From: Tannerellaceae bacterium
Lineage (GTDB): Bacteria; Bacteroidota; Bacteroidia; Bacteroidales; Tannerellaceae
Direction of reading: 5' to 3'
NCBI GenBank assembly: GCA_031255855.1
Contig: JAIRRS010000001.1
Location: 18,337-82,336 of the forward strand
DNA length: 64,000 nt
How positions within the stretch are numbered: the stretch's first letter is position 1; each line of letters begins with the position of its first letter. Shown here piece by piece: positions 62,560 through 64,000 of the stretch. The notes under the pieces were generated by a model that saw only the letters and a list, made by a program, of their open reading frames with translations, was not told where the DNA came from and did no database searches. The position numbers were made by a program, and so were the translations under genes.

Positions 62560-63554
62560 ATCTAAGAATGACATCGCGTGGGAACAGATCTTTGAGAGGC
62601 ATCGTATTTTGGACAGGATAGCGGATAAAGGGCGGGCGTCAATATCTTCTGTGGAGATAAACAAATACAGGGAAGCTCGCTTGATGACGAAGTTCGACCA
62701 TCGTTCTCAATTGCCTAAATTGTTTGCCGATCATAAGTTGTCAATTTAAAGTAAATGTGGGTAATTCCCAAATCGAAATAGATGGCGGTTATGAAGGTGA
62801 TAATTCGCTCAATCTCATTGAAGCTAAAAATTATATTTCAGATGATTTCCTGATCCGGCAATTATACTATCCGTATAGATTGTGGAATAGTAAGGTAAGG
62901 AAGCGAGTCCGCCCAATATTTCTCACATATTCAAATGGCATTTTCCATCTGCGTGAGTATGAATTTATTGATACAGATTTGTATAACTCCATTCATTTAA
63001 TAAAGCATAAAAAATATGCAGTCCGGGAGGGAACCATTAATATAGCGGGCATACAAGGCGTATTGGATAGTGTACGAGTGATGAAAGAGCCAGCGTTGCC
63101 TTTTCCGCAAGCCGATAGTTTTGAACGTGTCATAAATCTTTGCGAATTATTGAAACAGAGAGGTTTTATAAGCAAGGAAGACATTACTCAAAACTATGAC
63201 TTCGATCATCGTCAAACAGATTATTACTCAAATGCCGGTAAGTATTTGGGCTTAATAGAAAATAGGCATGAAAACGACCAGGTAGGATGTACCCTAACAA
63301 AGACAGGGCTTTACGTATTCAGCCTCCCTATTATTGAACGGCAAATAGAGTTTGTGAAACTTATATTATCTCACAAGGCATTTAGAGATACATTGAAACT
63401 ATATTTTGACAAAGGTAATGTTCCATCAAAAGATGAAGTTGTGGAAATAATGAAAAGTTCGAAACTCTATAAGGTTGACTCGGAACAGACATATAGGCGC
63501 AGAGCATCGACCCTTGTTTCATGGACTAACTGGATACTTGGATTACTTGAATAA
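62552..63554 (+). pseudogene. type II restriction endonuclease, broken by an internal deletion
   Basis: From ATG 62552 a 65-residue N-terminal part (NDIAWEQIFERHRILDRIAD, then KYREARLMTKFDHRSQLPKL and HKLSI) ends at a TAA (62747-62749). The C-terminal part continues in another frame from about 62740 to TAA 63552-63554: GNSQIEIDGGYEG, LIEAKNYISDDFLIRQLYYP, PFPQADSFERVINLCELL and WTNWILGLLE. Related full-length enzymes, as I recall them, have roughly 100 further residues between these parts. The C-terminal frame has no good start. The nuclease is therefore probably inactive beside an intact methyltransferase. Confidence 0.8.
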
Positions 63555-63800
63555 TCATCATCATCATGTGAAGTTCTTCTTTCACGACGGATGAAGACAG
63601 GCTTTTGGGGATGCCGTTGGATTTGAATGATGCAAAAAATAGAGGGAGTATATATATATTAATGTAGGGGGGAGGTAGGGGAGATGAGTTTGTTATCCAA
63701 ACAAGGGGGTTTGTACATGGTTCTCTATTCAATGGATAAGAAAGGGGGATGGCTGGGTAAAAAAAATATTTAAAAGAATTGTGTATATGAAACAAATATA
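63555..63800. other. gene-free stretch after the endonuclease remnant
   Basis: No credible gene. It holds a short ATC run overlapping the stop region, a small hairpin (GTGAAG with CTTTCAC near 63577-63594), a TA-alternating run and G-rich patches. An 89-codon open frame on the minus strand here has no family features. Confidence 0.5.
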
Positions 63801-63941
63801 TACCTTTGTTGAGTGAGAAAGTATGCTTATTTTACTGTGAGGCTCTTTTCCGTGGAGGAAAGCCCCGGAGTGAATGAAAGTAAATTGACAAGGAAACTCA
63901 ATTTTTTTACTTTTAGTATTAATATTAAATTTTTTTAAATT
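63782..63941 (+). promoter_or_regulatory. promoter and structured leader of the terminal gene
   Basis: ATTG (63778-63781), 19 bases, TACCTTTG (63801-63808) gives a start near 63815 and a leader of about 125 bases. Inside are a stem around GGCTCTTTTCC/GGAAAGCC (near 63842-63865) and a 7-bp stem AAATTGA/TCAATTT followed directly by further T, a weak terminator-like shape. A five-codon frame (Met-Leu-Ile-Leu-Leu, 63823-63840) precedes both hairpins. Confidence 0.5.
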
Positions 63942-64000
63942 ATGAACAAAAAGTTTTTTACTTTGATTGCCAGCGCTTTTATGCTGGTAGCATCGTTGGG
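63942..64000 (+). CDS. secreted protein, N-terminal signal peptide only (runs off window)
   Basis: ATG at 63942 begins MNKKFFTLIASAFMLVASLG, a classic signal peptide cut by the window edge. From memory this leader is typical of DUF6383-type secreted proteins in Parabacteroides and relatives; the mature part is not visible, so the family cannot be confirmed. It has its own promoter and a structured 125-base leader. Confidence 0.75.
   Translation, partial: MNKKFFTLIASAFMLVASL

Noticed and set aside
63526..63795. 89-codon minus-strand ORF after the endonuclease remnant
   Set aside because: Low-complexity translation (Met and Pro runs, from the ATC repeat and G-rich patch) overlapping the end of the pseudogene; no start signal.

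Overview
The window is a contiguous piece of a Bacteroidales (Bacteroidota) chromosome, most like Parabacteroides/Tannerellaceae. Support comes from the primary-sigma promoters of the TTTG-N19-TAnnTTTG type seen again and again, the scarcity of Shine-Dalgarno sequences, moderate GC with AT-rich intergenic DNA, a TPP-riboswitch TonB receptor-PnuT-TPK thiamine operon, a eukaryotic-type glycyl-tRNA synthetase, meso-diaminopimelate dehydrogenase, and a terminal gene whose signal peptide resembles those of secreted DUF6383-type proteins. The genus is an inference.

Layout. 1-5.8 kb (minus strand): branched-chain amino acid operon leuA-leuC-leuD-cimA followed by mgsA (cut by the window edge). It is preceded by an attenuator with a 23-codon Ile/Leu-rich leader peptide, a terminator and a competing antiterminator. 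6-10.6 kb: a hybrid sensor kinase and a secreted lamin-tail protein. 10.7-17 kb: asd, then the thiamine operon (TPP riboswitch, TonB receptor, PnuT-type transporter, thiamine pyrophosphokinase) and a PepD dipeptidase. 17-25 kb: a flippase-like membrane protein, rsmA, mgtE, a murein-peptide recycling group (NlpC/P60, dipeptide epimerase, GH10-like lipoprotein) and an AraC regulator. 25-31 kb (minus): Gfo/Idh oxidoreductase, nagB, flavodiiron protein, lgt, ddh and a TIM-barrel isomerase. 31.3-32.5 kb: two AT-rich orphan lipoproteins. 32.8-41 kb (plus): pfkA, FecCD/FecE-type ABC genes, a MATE exporter, a GroES-like protein, an NfnAB-like pair and pdxB. 41-50 kb (minus): LysM/M23 peptidase, recG-ispD-xseB-xseA-S8 protease, an Lrp regulator and two FKBP isomerases. 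50-57 kb (plus): sirtuin, glyS, a third FKBP, ribF, an argE-like deacylase and a polysaccharide flippase, with a likely small RNA on the minus strand between the FKBP gene and ribF. 57-61.5 kb (minus): dut, TPR protein, DUF4292 lipoprotein and an EnvC-like protein. 61.5-63.6 kb: a type II adenine methyltransferase with a restriction endonuclease gene broken by an apparent internal deletion. 63.8 kb to the end: a leader and the start of a secreted protein gene.

The most unusual signal is a family of phased repeats. Three intergenic loci (5934-6009, 32669-32744, 61531-61629) each carry four or five copies of a 10-bp quasi-palindrome (CATCCNNATG or its complement CATNNGGATG). The step is exactly 22 bp in all but one case, and two kinds of 12-bp spacer recur. 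Each array lies upstream of a promoter (leuA leader, pfkA, adenine methylase). The leu attenuator is the second strongest: its Ile-rich leader peptide agrees with the Leptospira-type citramalate synthase in the same operon, so the operon probably serves isoleucine as well as leucine synthesis.

No tRNA, rRNA, CRISPR array, insertion sequence or phage gene was recognised.
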